This document shows, piece by piece, positions 1-9,264 of a DNA stretch of 64,000 nucleotides. How positions within the stretch are numbered: the stretch's first letter is position 1; every line of letters begins with the position of its first letter. This DNA is from Hyphomicrobium methylovorum (lineage in GTDB: Bacteria > Pseudomonadota > Alphaproteobacteria > Rhizobiales > Hyphomicrobiaceae). Where the stretch lies: positions 434,001 to 498,000 of the forward strand of contig NZ_QHJE01000001.1 of assembly GCF_013626205.1 (NCBI RefSeq), written 5' to 3'. The notes under the pieces are model-generated. The model was given only the letters and a program-made list of their open reading frames with translations. It was not told where the DNA came from and did no database searches. The translations under genes and the position numbers were made by a program.

Positions 1-340
1 CATTGCTGATCCCCTTGGTTTGCGGCCCTGTCTGAGCCGTCGATGGACTTAGGTTAATGCAGGGCTTAGCTGATGGCGATGGCGACGTTCCGGTGCTCTG
101 ACGTCCTGCTCGCCCAACGCTAGCGGACATTCATGTATTCCGCGTGTTCCCTTGGGCATTGCCTGCGCGCTTTCCAACGAACGAGGCATCCAATAATCAA
201 TGGGCGGAGCCTAAGTTACCCCCTACTTCATTTGCCATTTCATCAGCCGACAAACAAATGCCACGCTGCCTGCGATAGAACCGCCCGCCTGCCTCGTTGA
301 ACCCCATTCCTGCCAAGATCGGCCAAGCATACCAACGCAC
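1..340. other. Intergenic region, nothing recognised
   Basis: No convincing gene is visible in this stretch; short open frames here lack a good ribosome site or a recognisable product. It should hold the promoter of the glucan biosynthesis gene that starts at 341, but I see no clear -35/-10 pair. It begins at the window edge, so it may contain the tail of a gene outside the window. Confidence 0.4.
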
Positions 341-1909
341 ATGACTTTTCCCCTCAATCGTCGTGACGTCCTTGCCGGAGCCATTGCTGCTTCCGCCGCA
401 TCCTGGACGTCCTCCGCGATCGCCGACTCATCCGTCGGACCGTTCGCGCTCGGTCCGGCCGAACCCTTCTCGTTCGATATGCTGAAGGAGCGCGCCAAGG
501 CGCTCTCGACGAAGCAATATGTGCCGCCCCTGCAGCCGTCCGATTCCGATCATCTGCGCGGCATGACCTTCGATACGTTTGCGCAGGCCGTGTTCAAGCC
601 CGAGATGGAACTCTGGCGCGACGTTCCCGGCGCGCAGAAGGTCCGCCTGTTTCCCCAGGGGCGTTACTACGCGGAACCGGTTGCGATCAGCGTTCTTGAA
701 AACGGGCAGTCGCGGTTGATCGAATACTCGCCCGACTTCTTCAAGATGCCGGACAATCATCCGCTGCGGAAACTGAAGACGGCAGGGTTTGCAGGTTTTC
801 GTTTGATGAGCCGCGGCGGCGTGAGCGATTGGCTTGCGTATCTCGGCGCGTCGTACTTCCGAGCGTCCGATCCCAACGATCAGTATGGCGCGTCGGCGCG
901 CGGGCTTGCGATCAATACCGGACGGCCCGAAGAATTTCCGCGGTTCACCGCGTTTTGGCTGGAGCAGAACGGCAGCGGGCTCACGATCTACGCGCTGCTT
1001 GAAAGCCAGAGCGTGACTGGTGCCTATCGCATGGATAGCCGGCGCGTTCAGGGTGGCCAAGCCGGTGCGGTGCAGGACGTCGAGTGTGAGTTGTATTTCC
1101 GTGCACCGGTTGACCTGCTCGGCATTGCGCCGCTGACAGGTATGTTCTGGTATGGCGAGAATTCGGGCCATTTCCGCGGCGACTGGCGTCCGGAAGTTCA
1201 CGATTGCGACGGGTTGCAACTCTGGACCGGTCGCGGTGAGCGCATCTGGCGGCCGCTCGTCAATCCGCCTCGCATCGTGACGAACAGCTTCAGCGATGAA
1301 AACCCCAAGGGATTCGGACTGATCCAGCGTGATCGGGATTTCGAGAACTACCAGGACGATAGCCTCTTCTACGATCGCAGACCGAGCATCTGGGTTGAGC
1401 CTGCGCCCGGCTGGGGTAAGGGCGCCGTCAATCTGGTGCAACTGCCCTCGCAGAATGAGACCGAAGACAACATGGTCGCGTTCTGGACGCCGGAGAAGCC
1501 GGTGGTTGCAGGTTCGGTGATTAACGCGCGCTATCGGATGTATTGGGGCGTCGAAGCACCTCCAGCGGGTGACGTTGCGCGCGTTGTTGCAACGCGCGTC
1601 GGCCTCGGCGGGCTTGGAGGGCGCGATCTCGATCTGCGCCACACCAAGCCTGGCGCGCGCAAGTTCATGATCGACCTTGAAGGCAAGGCGCTTGAAGATC
1701 TGACGCGCTTCGATGGCACGCGGACGGCTGTTACCACGTCACGGGGCACGATCAGCGGCGTGGAAGCGTTCCCCGTTGTCGGCACGAACCGTTGGCGCAT
1801 GATGTTCGACCTGTCCGATCTCGACGGTCAACCCGCCGACTTGCGTGCCTACTTGGAAAAGAACAACACGCAGCTCAGCGAGACGTGGATTTACGAAGTC
1901 TTCCCCTGA
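341..1909 (+). CDS. opgD: Periplasmic glucan biosynthesis protein, MdoG/OpgD family
   Basis: The 522-residue protein belongs to the MdoG family, which shapes osmoregulated periplasmic glucans (branching or chain-length control of beta-1,2 glucan backbones) in the periplasm. A twin-arginine signal is visible at the N-terminus (NRRDVLAG, about residues 7-14, then an Ala-rich stretch), which favours OpgD over the Sec-exported OpgG. The family-typical segments 'F..D.L..RA..L' near residue 45 and 'MFWYGENS' in the middle are present, and length fits the family. It stands alone, followed by tRNA-Gly. The start has a weak ribosome site, but the Tat motif supports it. OpgD versus OpgG is an inference from the signal type. 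Confidence 0.85.
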   Translation: MTFPLNRRDVLAGAIAASAASWTSSAIADSSVGPFALGPAEPFSFDMLKERAKALSTKQYVPPLQPSDSDHLRGMTFDTFAQAVFKPEMELWRDVPGAQKVRLFPQGRYYAEPVAISVLENGQSRLIEYSPDFFKMPDNHPLRKLKTAGFAGFRLMSRGGVSDWLAYLGASYFRASDPNDQYGASARGLAINTGRPEEFPRFTAFWLEQNGSGLTIYALLESQSVTGAYRMDSRRVQGGQAGAVQDVECELYFRAPVDLLGIAPLTGMFWYGENSGHFRGDWRPEVHDCDGLQLWTGRGERIWRPLVNPPRIVTNSFSDENPKGFGLIQRDRDFENYQDDSLFYDRRPSIWVEPAPGWGKGAVNLVQLPSQNETEDNMVAFWTPEKPVVAGSVINARYRMYWGVEAPPAGDVARVVATRVGLGGLGGRDLDLRHTKPGARKFMIDLEGKALEDLTRFDGTRTAVTTSRGTISGVEAFPVVGTNRWRMMFDLSDLDGQPADLRAYLEKNNTQLSETWIYEVFP

Positions 1910-2067
1910 GCGGCTCCAACCGTATAAACGCGCGTCGGCGGCCGCCTGATCGGCGTCTCGATGCGACTGCGACGATGAACGCGCGTGATTGAATCGGTTT
2001 GAACGATTGCAGGTTCGACGGAGCTGTGCCAGAAACCGGCTTCGTTTCGAGAACCTGAGCGTTCTCT

Positions 2068-2141
2068 GCGGGTGTAGCTCAATGGTAGAGCAGCAGCCTT
2101 CCAAGCTGAATACGTGGGTTCGATTCCCATCACCCGCTCCA
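2068..2141 (+). tRNA. tRNA-Gly(TCC)
   Basis: A 74-nt cloverleaf is readable: acceptor GCGGGTG pairs with the 3' CACCCGC, the D arm is GCTC/GAGC, the anticodon loop is CTTCCAA (anticodon TCC), and the T arm contains GTTCGATTC. The 3' CCA is encoded. The outer base pair of the anticodon stem is a G-A mismatch. Confidence 0.95.
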
Positions 2142-2324
2142 ACCTCCCTCCCCCGCTAAAAGTGCCGACGTGACGCTGAGCAGCCGCTGACTTCGGCGCA
2201 GGCGTTTTTTGCGCGTCTTGCGCGCCACAGCGGTTCTTCGTCCGTGTCGTCTCGAAAGCGCCTCTGGACGAAACAGGGTGAGGTCTGGTGTCATGGACTT
2301 GCAGCGCCTATCGCCGGGGAAGCC

Positions 2325-2657
2325 ATGACATCCATTTTCATTTTCTCACTCACCGCAATTCTCGAGATCGCGGGATGCTTCGCTTTCTGGATCTGGGCGC
2401 GAGAGAATGCTTCGGGCTGGTGGATGCTGCCGGGCGTCGCTTGCCTGATTGGCTTCGCATACCTCTTGACGCAGATCGACGTTAGCCACGCCGGGCGGGC
2501 CTATGCCGCTTACGGTGGGATTTACGTCGTCGCGTCTCTCGCGTGGCTGTGGGGCATGGAAGGCGCGCGTCCGGATTTCTGGGATTCGGTCGGCGGCGCG
2601 ATCTGCGTGCTGGGTACGCTCGTCATTCTATTTGGACCGAGAGCTGTCGCGTCTTGA
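2325..2657 (+). CDS. YnfA/UPF0060 family small multidrug-type membrane protein
   Basis: The 110-residue product is a four-helix inner-membrane protein of the YnfA (UPF0060) family, related in fold to small multidrug resistance transporters. Typical family segments are visible: an N-terminal 'LTAILEIAGCFAFW', the central 'AYAAYGGIYV', and a C-terminal 'D..G..ICVLG..VILFGPR'. The ATG at 2325 was chosen because the family starts just before the first helix and the reading frame upstream is unlike the family. The natural substrate of the family is not settled. Confidence 0.88.
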   Translation: MTSIFIFSLTAILEIAGCFAFWIWARENASGWWMLPGVACLIGFAYLLTQIDVSHAGRAYAAYGGIYVVASLAWLWGMEGARPDFWDSVGGAICVLGTLVILFGPRAVAS

Positions 2658-2672
2658 TATGCGCCCGCGACG

Positions 2673-3092
2673 TCAACCGATGATGCCGCGACTGGCCTGA
2701 ATGCCGAGATGCAATGACTCCGCAATGCGGCGCGAGCGGTCGATGAATAATTTTGCTGCGGCGGGTGGGCAATCACGCTCTACCGTTTCCGCGAACAGCG
2801 CCAGCCAGCGCGCGAAATGCTGCGGCGTGATTTCTTCGATCGCGACGTGAACCGGCATCGGGCGGCCCTTGTAGCGTCCCGTCATCAATACGACCGACGA
2901 CCAGAACGCTTTGAGCTTTGTCAGATGCTCATCCCAATCTTCGACGCGGGAATTGAACACCGGACCAAGCAACGGGTCTTCGCGGACAGCCGCGTAGAAG
3001 CGGTCCACAACCATCGCAATCATCGCTTCGTCGATGCCCGCTTCGATGCCGGGAGCTTTGGGATGCGGCGGGCTCAGTGCAGTTTCGGTCAT
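2673..3092 (-). CDS. Group III truncated haemoglobin
   Basis: The 139-residue protein is a group III (P-type) 2-over-2 globin, a cytoplasmic haem protein that in other bacteria handles NO or O2. The segments 'VDRFYAAVREDPLLGPVF' and 'GRYKGRPMPVH' are typical of the group, and the histidine of 'ITPQHFARWLALF' is the likely proximal haem ligand. The start at 3092 gives the usual family length. A candidate NsrR operator lies just upstream (3104-3126), which would place it under nitric-oxide control. It is convergent with the ynfA-like gene, leaving only 15 bp between them. Confidence 0.88.
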   Translation of the reverse strand: MTETALSPPHPKAPGIEAGIDEAMIAMVVDRFYAAVREDPLLGPVFNSRVEDWDEHLTKLKAFWSSVVLMTGRYKGRPMPVHVAIEEITPQHFARWLALFAETVERDCPPAAAKLFIDRSRRIAESLHLGIQASRGIIG

Positions 3093-3103
3093 GTGTTCAC
3101 CAA

Positions 3104-3126
3104 AAGATGCAAACGTAATGTATCTT
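3104..3126 (-). promoter_or_regulatory. NsrR-like operator upstream of the truncated globin
   Basis: The sequence is an interrupted palindrome: AAGATGCA, seven bases, TGTATCTT. This matches the known NsrR pattern (AAGATGCAT half-sites around a short AT-rich spacer). It sits 12 bp upstream of the globin start. The rest of the gap to 3417 contains no gene that I can support. Binding is inferred from motif and target only. Confidence 0.6.
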
Positions 3127-3417
3127 ATGGACTCTCCCGCCATTCCGCAATGACTCCGTCGCCGGATCTTCTGCGGCGCAGGGTCCCGCTCAGCTCCCAG
3201 CCATCACGAGCGCGACAATACTTGGAGTTGCGATAACTCTGGATCGGCCGCAGAGTGACGATCACGGGTTTACCCGCCCTATCCGAGCCGCGCCGCGCGC
3301 ACCTTAGCTCGACGCCCCTCGAACGATCTCTACGTTGCGAACAATTGCGCGCCGCTTGACGCGACAGCACCATGCTGTGCGTCCGCTGCGAACGAACAAA
3401 ATATTTTGGAGGGGACT

Positions 3418-4392
3418 ATGTTAAACACACGTTTGACTGAGCGGCTTTCGCTGCGCTTTCCGATCATCAACGCACCGATGGCGTTTGCTGCTGGTGGCAA
3501 GCTCGCGGCGGCGGTGACTGCGGCCGGTGGTTTCGGACTGATCGGCGGCGGCTATGGCGACGCCCAATGGCTTGAACAAGAATTTCGCGCGGCCGGAGAT
3601 CAGAAGGTCGGCTGCGGTTTCATTACTTGGTCACTTGGCAGACAGCCCGAACTCCTCGATCTCGCGTTGGCGCATAAGCCGCGCGCCGTTCTGCTGTCAT
3701 TCAGTGATCCCGCTCCTTTCGCGGATCGCATCAAGGCATCCGGTGCGCTGCTTTTCTGCCAAGTCCAAACGCGGCGTGATGCCGAGCGCGCGATTGATTG
3801 CGGTGCTGATGTCGTGATCGCCCAAGGTTCAGAAGCGGGCGGACACGGAGAGAAGCGCGGCACGCTTGCGCTCATTCCGGAAGTCGCGGATCTCATCGCG
3901 GCCAAAAAATCAGACGTTCTTCTTTGTGCCGCGGGTGGCATTGGCGATGGACGCGGTTTGGCTGCCGCGCTTCTTCTCGGTGCCGACGGGGCAATGATCG
4001 GTTCGCGCCTGTGGGCGTCAACGGAAGCGAACGTCAGCGAGGGAATGCATCGCGCCGCCCTTAACGCGACGGGTGACGATACCATTCGCTCGCAGACGAT
4101 GGATCTCGCGCGGAAGCTGCCGTGGCCGCAGCGCTATTCGGCGCGTGTTCTGAAGAACGCTTTCATCGCGCGCTGGCATGGCAATGAAGCCGAGCTGATG
4201 ACGGTGGCCGACGAGGAAGCCGCCAAGTATCGCGCGGCCTGGGCCGAAGGCGATCCCGATCGCAGCAATACGTTTGTCGGTGAGGTTGTCGGATTAATTC
4301 GGGAGATCGAACCGGTGTCGACGATTATCGAGCGCATGGTGCGCGAAGCGGAATCGGTGCTACGGGATTCGCAGCGGTTCATCTCAAGCTGA
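3418..4392 (+). CDS. Nitronate monooxygenase (2-nitropropane dioxygenase family)
   Basis: The 324-residue protein is an FMN-dependent TIM-barrel enzyme that oxidises alkyl nitronates such as propionate-3-nitronate. Visible family marks are the N-terminal 'PIINAPMAFAAGGKLAAAV', the FMN-phosphate loops 'AAGGIGDGRG' and 'GADGAMIGSRLWA', and the conserved 'SEAGGHG' segment carrying the family's catalytic-type His. The start at 3418 has a strong ribosome site (TTGGAGGGG, 5 nt spacing). It is a single-gene unit next to an NO-related globin; whether they act together is not shown. Confidence 0.88.
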   Translation: MLNTRLTERLSLRFPIINAPMAFAAGGKLAAAVTAAGGFGLIGGGYGDAQWLEQEFRAAGDQKVGCGFITWSLGRQPELLDLALAHKPRAVLLSFSDPAPFADRIKASGALLFCQVQTRRDAERAIDCGADVVIAQGSEAGGHGEKRGTLALIPEVADLIAAKKSDVLLCAAGGIGDGRGLAAALLLGADGAMIGSRLWASTEANVSEGMHRAALNATGDDTIRSQTMDLARKLPWPQRYSARVLKNAFIARWHGNEAELMTVADEEAAKYRAAWAEGDPDRSNTFVGEVVGLIREIEPVSTIIERMVREAESVLRDSQRFISS

Positions 4393-4502
4393 GTGACGGT
4401 TCCGCACAATTCAAACGCGACTGTTAAGCTGGCTTTCGGGACACGCAACCGGCTGCCATAGCAGCCGGCTTCGCGCCGAAAATCAGTTGTGACGAGGTTT
4501 CG

Positions 4503-4766
4503 CTAAACCCCTCGTCGAACCAATCGCAAAACCAAGAGCAGCAGAATGGCACCAATCGCGGCTGTGATAATTGCGCCGAGGATGCCGCCGCCGAGAGAAA
4601 AATGCAGGCTCGGGAACAACGCACCCGCGATGAACGCGCCGACGATTCCGACGATGATGTCTCCGACGAGGCCGAAGCCGCCGCCTTTGACGATTTGTCC
4701 AGCCAGCCAACCGGCAACGGCGCCGACTATCAACCAGATGATCAATGCTTGGGGATCGATATTCAT
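4503..4766 (-). CDS. GlsB/YeaQ/YmgE family stress membrane protein
   Basis: The 87-residue protein has three hydrophobic helices rich in Gly ('IVGAVAGWLAGQIVKGGGFG', 'GDIIVGIVGAFIAG', then a Leu-rich final helix), the standard layout of the transglycosylase-associated/YeaQ family. The family is tied to general or envelope stress, but its activity is unknown. It is monocistronic, with 110 bp to the convergent upstream gene. Confidence 0.85.
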   Translation of the reverse strand: MNIDPQALIIWLIVGAVAGWLAGQIVKGGGFGLVGDIIVGIVGAFIAGALFPSLHFSLGGGILGAIITAAIGAILLLLVLRLVRRGV

Positions 4767-4904
4767 TAGCTCTTCTCCCTGTCCAGCACGCTCACGAATC
4801 GGACCGCGACAATAATCCGCGCCATCGAGACGATTGACAAGGTGGATTGGGATAGAGGCCAGGCAGCACTGCGCGAATCACTTCGCGCAAATGCCAAATT
4901 CGCA

Positions 4905-5441
4905 TCAGTCGTAATGCTTGATCGTGCCGTCCAGCCATTGCGTCAGCTTCGTAAAGTCAGCTGTGCCCGAGAACGTCGTGACGGAGCCGTCGCCCGCGAC
5001 AAGTCTCGTGTAGGGGAGCTCGCCTTGCCAGTCATGGTCGACTGCAAAGCGGAGCTTTTCTTCGTATCCGTCAGCAAGAGCAAAGCTCGGCAGATGTCCG
5101 AGACCCGACTCGGTTAGCGCGGTGCCCATCCGTTTTCTGTCGGCGTTGCGGCGGTCCCAATTGACGAGCACGATCTCCGTTCCGGGATGCTCGGCAGCGA
5201 AGCGGCCCCAATCTTTAAGTTCGACCATGCAGTTGCCACACGTCAGGCCCCAGAAGTGCACGATCATCGGGCGACCCTGGCGGCTTTCCGCGAAGGCTTT
5301 CCAAGTCGCCGCGTCGAGGTTGCGGAGGGGCTCGGCAGCCCACACCGCGGTAATCGATAGCAATGAGGCTGCCGCAGCGAGAAGCGCGACGGCCGTGTTG
5401 CGTCTGCGTGGGGTTGGCGTGGCGCCCTGGAATACGTTCAT
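4905..5441 (-). CDS. TlpA-like thioredoxin-fold protein, exported
   Basis: The 178-residue protein has an N-terminal signal/anchor (Arg-rich stretch, then hydrophobic residues about 14-33) and a thioredoxin fold with the redox motif CGNC in 'HFWGLTCGNCMVEL'. It probably works in the periplasm as a thiol reductase or chaperone. Its ATG overlaps the stop of the upstream beta-propeller gene by 4 nt (ATGA), so it is the last gene of the TonB-receptor operon. Such thioredoxins often keep Cys metal ligands or Cu sites reduced, which fits the neighbours. The specific partner is unknown. Confidence 0.75.
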   Translation of the reverse strand: MNVFQGATPTPRRRNTAVALLAAAASLLSITAVWAAEPLRNLDAATWKAFAESRQGRPMIVHFWGLTCGNCMVELKDWGRFAAEHPGTEIVLVNWDRRNADRKRMGTALTESGLGHLPSFALADGYEEKLRFAVDHDWQGELPYTRLVAGDGSVTTFSGTADFTKLTQWLDGTIKHYD

Positions 5442-6661
5442 GATTGTGGCTCCAGCGGAATGAGCCGATAGCCGTCTTTCACCGTCATCCAAGATAGGTA
5501 GGCATTGCCCGTTTTGTCGGCAACCAACAGGGGATGATCCGATTCATCGCCCGTCGATGCTGCGACGCGCGGAGCATCCCACGTTTTTCCCGCGTCCGCC
5601 GACGTCATCAGCTCGATGTCCGTCTTTTCGCCGTCGAACGATTTGTAGACGAGGTAGACCTTGTTCGCCGTGGCCAAGACGTAAGGACGAGACGTCTGCG
5701 TTCCAGTACGTCCGAGATGCACCGGCGTTGAGAACGTCTTCCCGTTATCTTCCGAGCGGGCGTAGTAGTTGCCTTTCAGTTTGCGGCCGAGCGCAAACCA
5801 CGTCGCGTGATAGACATCCTGCGGGCCGATGGCGAGGGTGGGGCCTTGATGCGGACATGCGTCGATCTTCGCGTCGTCATCGCTCACCCGGTGCAGTTCG
5901 CCGGGCTTGCCTGCGTTCGAAAACGCAATGACGGCGTGATCGCGAATTCCACCATCGAAGATGTTGCGGAACATGACCACCGGCTCGGACGCGGCATCGA
6001 ACGCGACGGAGATGCGGCAGCACTCACACGTGTTGTCGCGCGCGATCGTAGCTGTTTCGAGCTTGCCGCCGGTCTTGTCGCTCCACGCATACGCGAGCGC
6101 TGCGCCCTCATAAGGTATGCCAGCCTTTTTCGCAGCGGCCATGTTGCGTTTATCGATCCAGGCAACGAACGCGCGGCCATCAGGTGTAATCACCGCCGTT
6201 TCGAAGCGCTGGCTCGGTGAGTTCGACGTGATGGGTTCGGGTGTCGCAAATGTTTTGCCGCCGTCGTTCGAGCGCGTGATGAATGCGTGGCCATTGTATT
6301 TTTCATCACGCGTTGCGAACGTCACGATCACTTCGCCTGCGCTACCCACCGCGATCTTCGCGCGCGCATCGGGGCCGTCGTCGAGGCCAGACTCGGTCTT
6401 GGGCAGCATAACAGGTGTCGAAATGTGCTGGCCCAGGTCCGTCGAGCTTGCAACGGAGATCCGACCGCCTGCAGCCCATACGAGCCACAGCTTTCCATCG
6501 GATCCGAATGTTGTCGAGACGACACTCGCGCACGCAAGCTCTGTCGTCTTGCAGGCGGTTGCGGGGCCGTGATGATGACCGTTGTGCGCCTGCGCGGCAG
6601 GCGGAGCGGTGATGAGTGCGAGCAATGCTGCGCTCGCACCGGCAAGAAGATACTTACGCAT
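5438..6661 (-). CDS. Exported sialidase-like (BNR) beta-propeller with His-rich N-terminus and CECC motif
   Basis: The 407-residue protein has a signal peptide (residues 1-26) and a mature N-terminus rich in His (HNGHHHG). Repeated Asp-box-like elements ('S.DGGKTF', 'SEDNGKTFSTP', 'SADAGKTWDAP') give a BNR/sialidase-type propeller. The segment 'NTCECCRISVAF' and a further 'CPHQG' could bind metal or be partners of the downstream thioredoxin. No sialidase catalytic set was checked, so enzymatic activity is not claimed. The ATG at 6661 follows the TonB-receptor stop by 2 nt, so the three genes are one operon. Confidence 0.7.
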   Translation of the reverse strand: MRKYLLAGASAALLALITAPPAAQAHNGHHHGPATACKTTELACASVVSTTFGSDGKLWLVWAAGGRISVASSTDLGQHISTPVMLPKTESGLDDGPDARAKIAVGSAGEVIVTFATRDEKYNGHAFITRSNDGGKTFATPEPITSNSPSQRFETAVITPDGRAFVAWIDKRNMAAAKKAGIPYEGAALAYAWSDKTGGKLETATIARDNTCECCRISVAFDAASEPVVMFRNIFDGGIRDHAVIAFSNAGKPGELHRVSDDDAKIDACPHQGPTLAIGPQDVYHATWFALGRKLKGNYYARSEDNGKTFSTPVHLGRTGTQTSRPYVLATANKVYLVYKSFDGEKTDIELMTSADAGKTWDAPRVAASTGDESDHPLLVADKTGNAYLSWMTVKDGYRLIPLEPQS

Positions 6662-6663
6662 AC

Positions 6664-9171
6664 TCAAAACCTCACTTTCATACCGCCGTAATAGGTTCGC
6701 GGGGCGCCGGAATAGATGGAGCCTGGCGCGTTCGCCAGCGTGACTGGCGTACTGGTCACCGCGTCGGTGATGTTATTGGCTGACGCGATGTAGGTTTCGT
6801 CGAATATGTTGCGCACTTCGACGTAGGCCATCAGCGAGCGGATCGGGCCCCAATCGAGCTTCTTTTCGTAATGCAGGTTGACGTCGACCAGCTGATAGCC
6901 GGGCGCCGTCAGCAGGTTTGCGTTCTCCATGTAGAAACCGTCGTGCCACTGATATTCGACGTAAGCACCGACGCCTTTATAAAGGCCGGTTGGCACATCG
7001 TAGCTCAGCCGCGCCGTCAATTCATGGGGCGAAACTCCGGGGATCTTATTGCCGTTCCGGCTGACCGGACTGGCGGCGCCCGCGAGCATTTCGGCATAAT
7101 CGGTGTAAATCTGGTCGTTGAAGAGATAGGCGGTCGTCAGACGCGCACCTCCGCCCAGATCGATATTGGCGGCCACTTCAATGCCGCGGTGCTCAGAGCC
7201 TGGAGCGTTAAAGGTGAAGTTCGGCAGGCCCGCAGTCGGCGGCGCTTGCGACACGAGTTCGTCGTTGAAGAACTCGTAGAAGCCTGTGACGCTCAACATC
7301 ACGCCGTTGACCGGGGTCCAGTCCGCGCCGAGATCGTAGCCGACGTTCTTCTGCGACTTGAGATCGGTGTTGTTGCCCGGCGTGCCCTCTGGCGTCACGA
7401 ACAGGTTCGTGAACGCGGGCGTGCCGTAGCCTGTGCCGACGCGAGCGCGCAGTTGCCACTGCCGGTTTGCCCGGTAGAGAACGCCAAGCTCGGGAGCGAT
7501 GTTCGTCATTTCGCGATCCGCCGAGACCGATGCCTCGCTCAGCAGCGAGCCGTCGGGATTATAGCGGAAGCTCCGTTGCGATCCGTTCAGCGCCGTCCGT
7601 TCGACAGTCGCTCCACCGACGACAGAGATCGCGTCCGTCAGTTGCACTTCCTGACGCGCACGCGCGCCGTAGTTCATCGTCGAGCCGATCGTTCGGGATT
7701 GCAGCAGACCAAGGCGGGCATTGCCACCCGGCGCCACGTTGTACGTTAGCCCGTCGACCGGCAGGTAATTCCAAAACGCGCCGAGGTATTGAAGCGTTGG
7801 CAGGCCCGCGAAGGTGGCGCGGTTGGTGATGCCGGTGCTCAAATTGTACGACAGGTAATCGCCGATCGAACTGGTCGTTCCGGTCGGCTGACTGATGTTG
7901 CGGTCGTCGATGACGAATTGGATCTGTCCCGTCGTCGCGGCGTCGAAATCATGCTCCCAGCGCATGCCGCCGATGCTTCGGCGATCGTTGCGGCCAGCGC
8001 CTGCTTCCTCCGCGGTTTGCGGCGTGCGTGTTCCCGAACCCGTTGCCGAGAAATTGTTGATGACGCAGCCCGGCGCAGCGGTGGCGGCCTTCTCGCATCC
8101 TTTTTGATAGGGATTGAGCTTGAAGTTGTTCAGCGACATGCGGAACGGCAGCTCGGTGTCGACTTCGTTATTGATCGCCTTCAGCGTGATCCTGTCTTTG
8201 GATGTCGGCATCAGCGTGATGAGGGCGTTGATGGTTTGCGTGTCGAACGCGCTGTAGCCAAAGTTGCCGTCGCCGCGCACGTCACTCATGAAGACGGATG
8301 CTTCGTAGCCGTCGCCACTTGTGCCGCCGATCACATAGTTGTTCAGGTAATTCGAGCTGCCGACATCAACGCCGTATTCGACGCCATTGATCTCGCCGCC
8401 CGGGCGGGTGCGGAAATTGATGGCGCCACCGGTCGCGTAGTTTCCAAACAGCGCTGACGATGGTCCGCGCCAGACGTCGACGCCGGAATAGGCGCGCGGA
8501 TCGATCAGGTCGCTCCGCGAAAGGCCATCTGGCTGCGTTACCGGAAATCCGTCATCAAAGATAACGATGTTGCGAATGGCGAAGCCGTTGCGGGCGTTGG
8601 ATCCGCGGATCGATATGCCCATGTCGCGCGGGCCATTGCCCTGCTTCAGCGAAACACCCGGCACGTCGTGCAGAATGTCGGACACCGAGAATACCGGCGT
8701 GTTCTCGAAGCGCTTCATGCTGGCGCTGGTTGCGGTTTGTGCGCCTGCCGAGTTGGCTCCGGCGATGCCTGCAACGCCGGATGACGGCGCTCCGGGATTG
8801 CTCTCAGCCGGGCGAAGGCTGGCAGCATCTATAGTCAGTGGGAAGTTCGGCTCGCTCGTTGGAAGCGACGCAGGTTGAACGGGCTGCGCGACCGGCTTCG
8901 CTGGTTTTTTCGCGGCTGTTTTGTTCTGCGACTTCTGCCCCTGCCGTGGCTTGGCCGCAGCTTGTTGGGCAGGCGTCTGCTGCACGGTTACGTCCGGCAG
9001 CGAGATTTCGTCTTGCGCAGGCTCGGCGTCCTGTGCCGACAAGGCTGTGGGACCGGTGAAGAACGCAGCGAGCGCGCATAGAGCGACTGCTGCACGGCGT
9101 GAGTGGCCGTTTGTCGGATTGCGTCGCACCTCGCGCGCGGTTTCCGGACATCGGCTGGACTTAGGAAACAT
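6664..9171 (-). CDS. TonB-dependent outer-membrane receptor
   Basis: The 835-residue protein has a signal peptide near residues 24-46, a long Lys/Pro/Gln-rich linker, a plug domain from about residue 145 ('VSDILHDVPGVSLKQGNGPRD', then 'ISIRGSNARNGF'), and a 22-strand-type barrel ending in aromatic Phe ('YYGGMKVRF'). It should import a bound ligand across the outer membrane using TonB energy. Clustering with a DUF2946 protein, a His/Cys-rich propeller and a thioredoxin suggests a metal (copper is the best guess) rather than a sugar. The ligand is an inference. Confidence 0.85.
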   Translation of the reverse strand: MFPKSSRCPETAREVRRNPTNGHSRRAAVALCALAAFFTGPTALSAQDAEPAQDEISLPDVTVQQTPAQQAAAKPRQGQKSQNKTAAKKPAKPVAQPVQPASLPTSEPNFPLTIDAASLRPAESNPGAPSSGVAGIAGANSAGAQTATSASMKRFENTPVFSVSDILHDVPGVSLKQGNGPRDMGISIRGSNARNGFAIRNIVIFDDGFPVTQPDGLSRSDLIDPRAYSGVDVWRGPSSALFGNYATGGAINFRTRPGGEINGVEYGVDVGSSNYLNNYVIGGTSGDGYEASVFMSDVRGDGNFGYSAFDTQTINALITLMPTSKDRITLKAINNEVDTELPFRMSLNNFKLNPYQKGCEKAATAAPGCVINNFSATGSGTRTPQTAEEAGAGRNDRRSIGGMRWEHDFDAATTGQIQFVIDDRNISQPTGTTSSIGDYLSYNLSTGITNRATFAGLPTLQYLGAFWNYLPVDGLTYNVAPGGNARLGLLQSRTIGSTMNYGARARQEVQLTDAISVVGGATVERTALNGSQRSFRYNPDGSLLSEASVSADREMTNIAPELGVLYRANRQWQLRARVGTGYGTPAFTNLFVTPEGTPGNNTDLKSQKNVGYDLGADWTPVNGVMLSVTGFYEFFNDELVSQAPPTAGLPNFTFNAPGSEHRGIEVAANIDLGGGARLTTAYLFNDQIYTDYAEMLAGAASPVSRNGNKIPGVSPHELTARLSYDVPTGLYKGVGAYVEYQWHDGFYMENANLLTAPGYQLVDVNLHYEKKLDWGPIRSLMAYVEVRNIFDETYIASANNITDAVTSTPVTLANAPGSIYSGAPRTYYGGMKVRF

Positions 9172-9264
9172 GGATGTATTCCACTGAAACTGATGCTTCG
9201 AGAATGCGGTGCGGCGTCTCTAAGGACGACCTGCGGCCGCGGCAAAATACTCGGAACTGTCAGA

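Noticed and set aside
428-1642. Long 404-codon frame antisense to opgD
   Set aside because: High-GC antisense shadow; the opgD frame has a signal peptide and family motifs.
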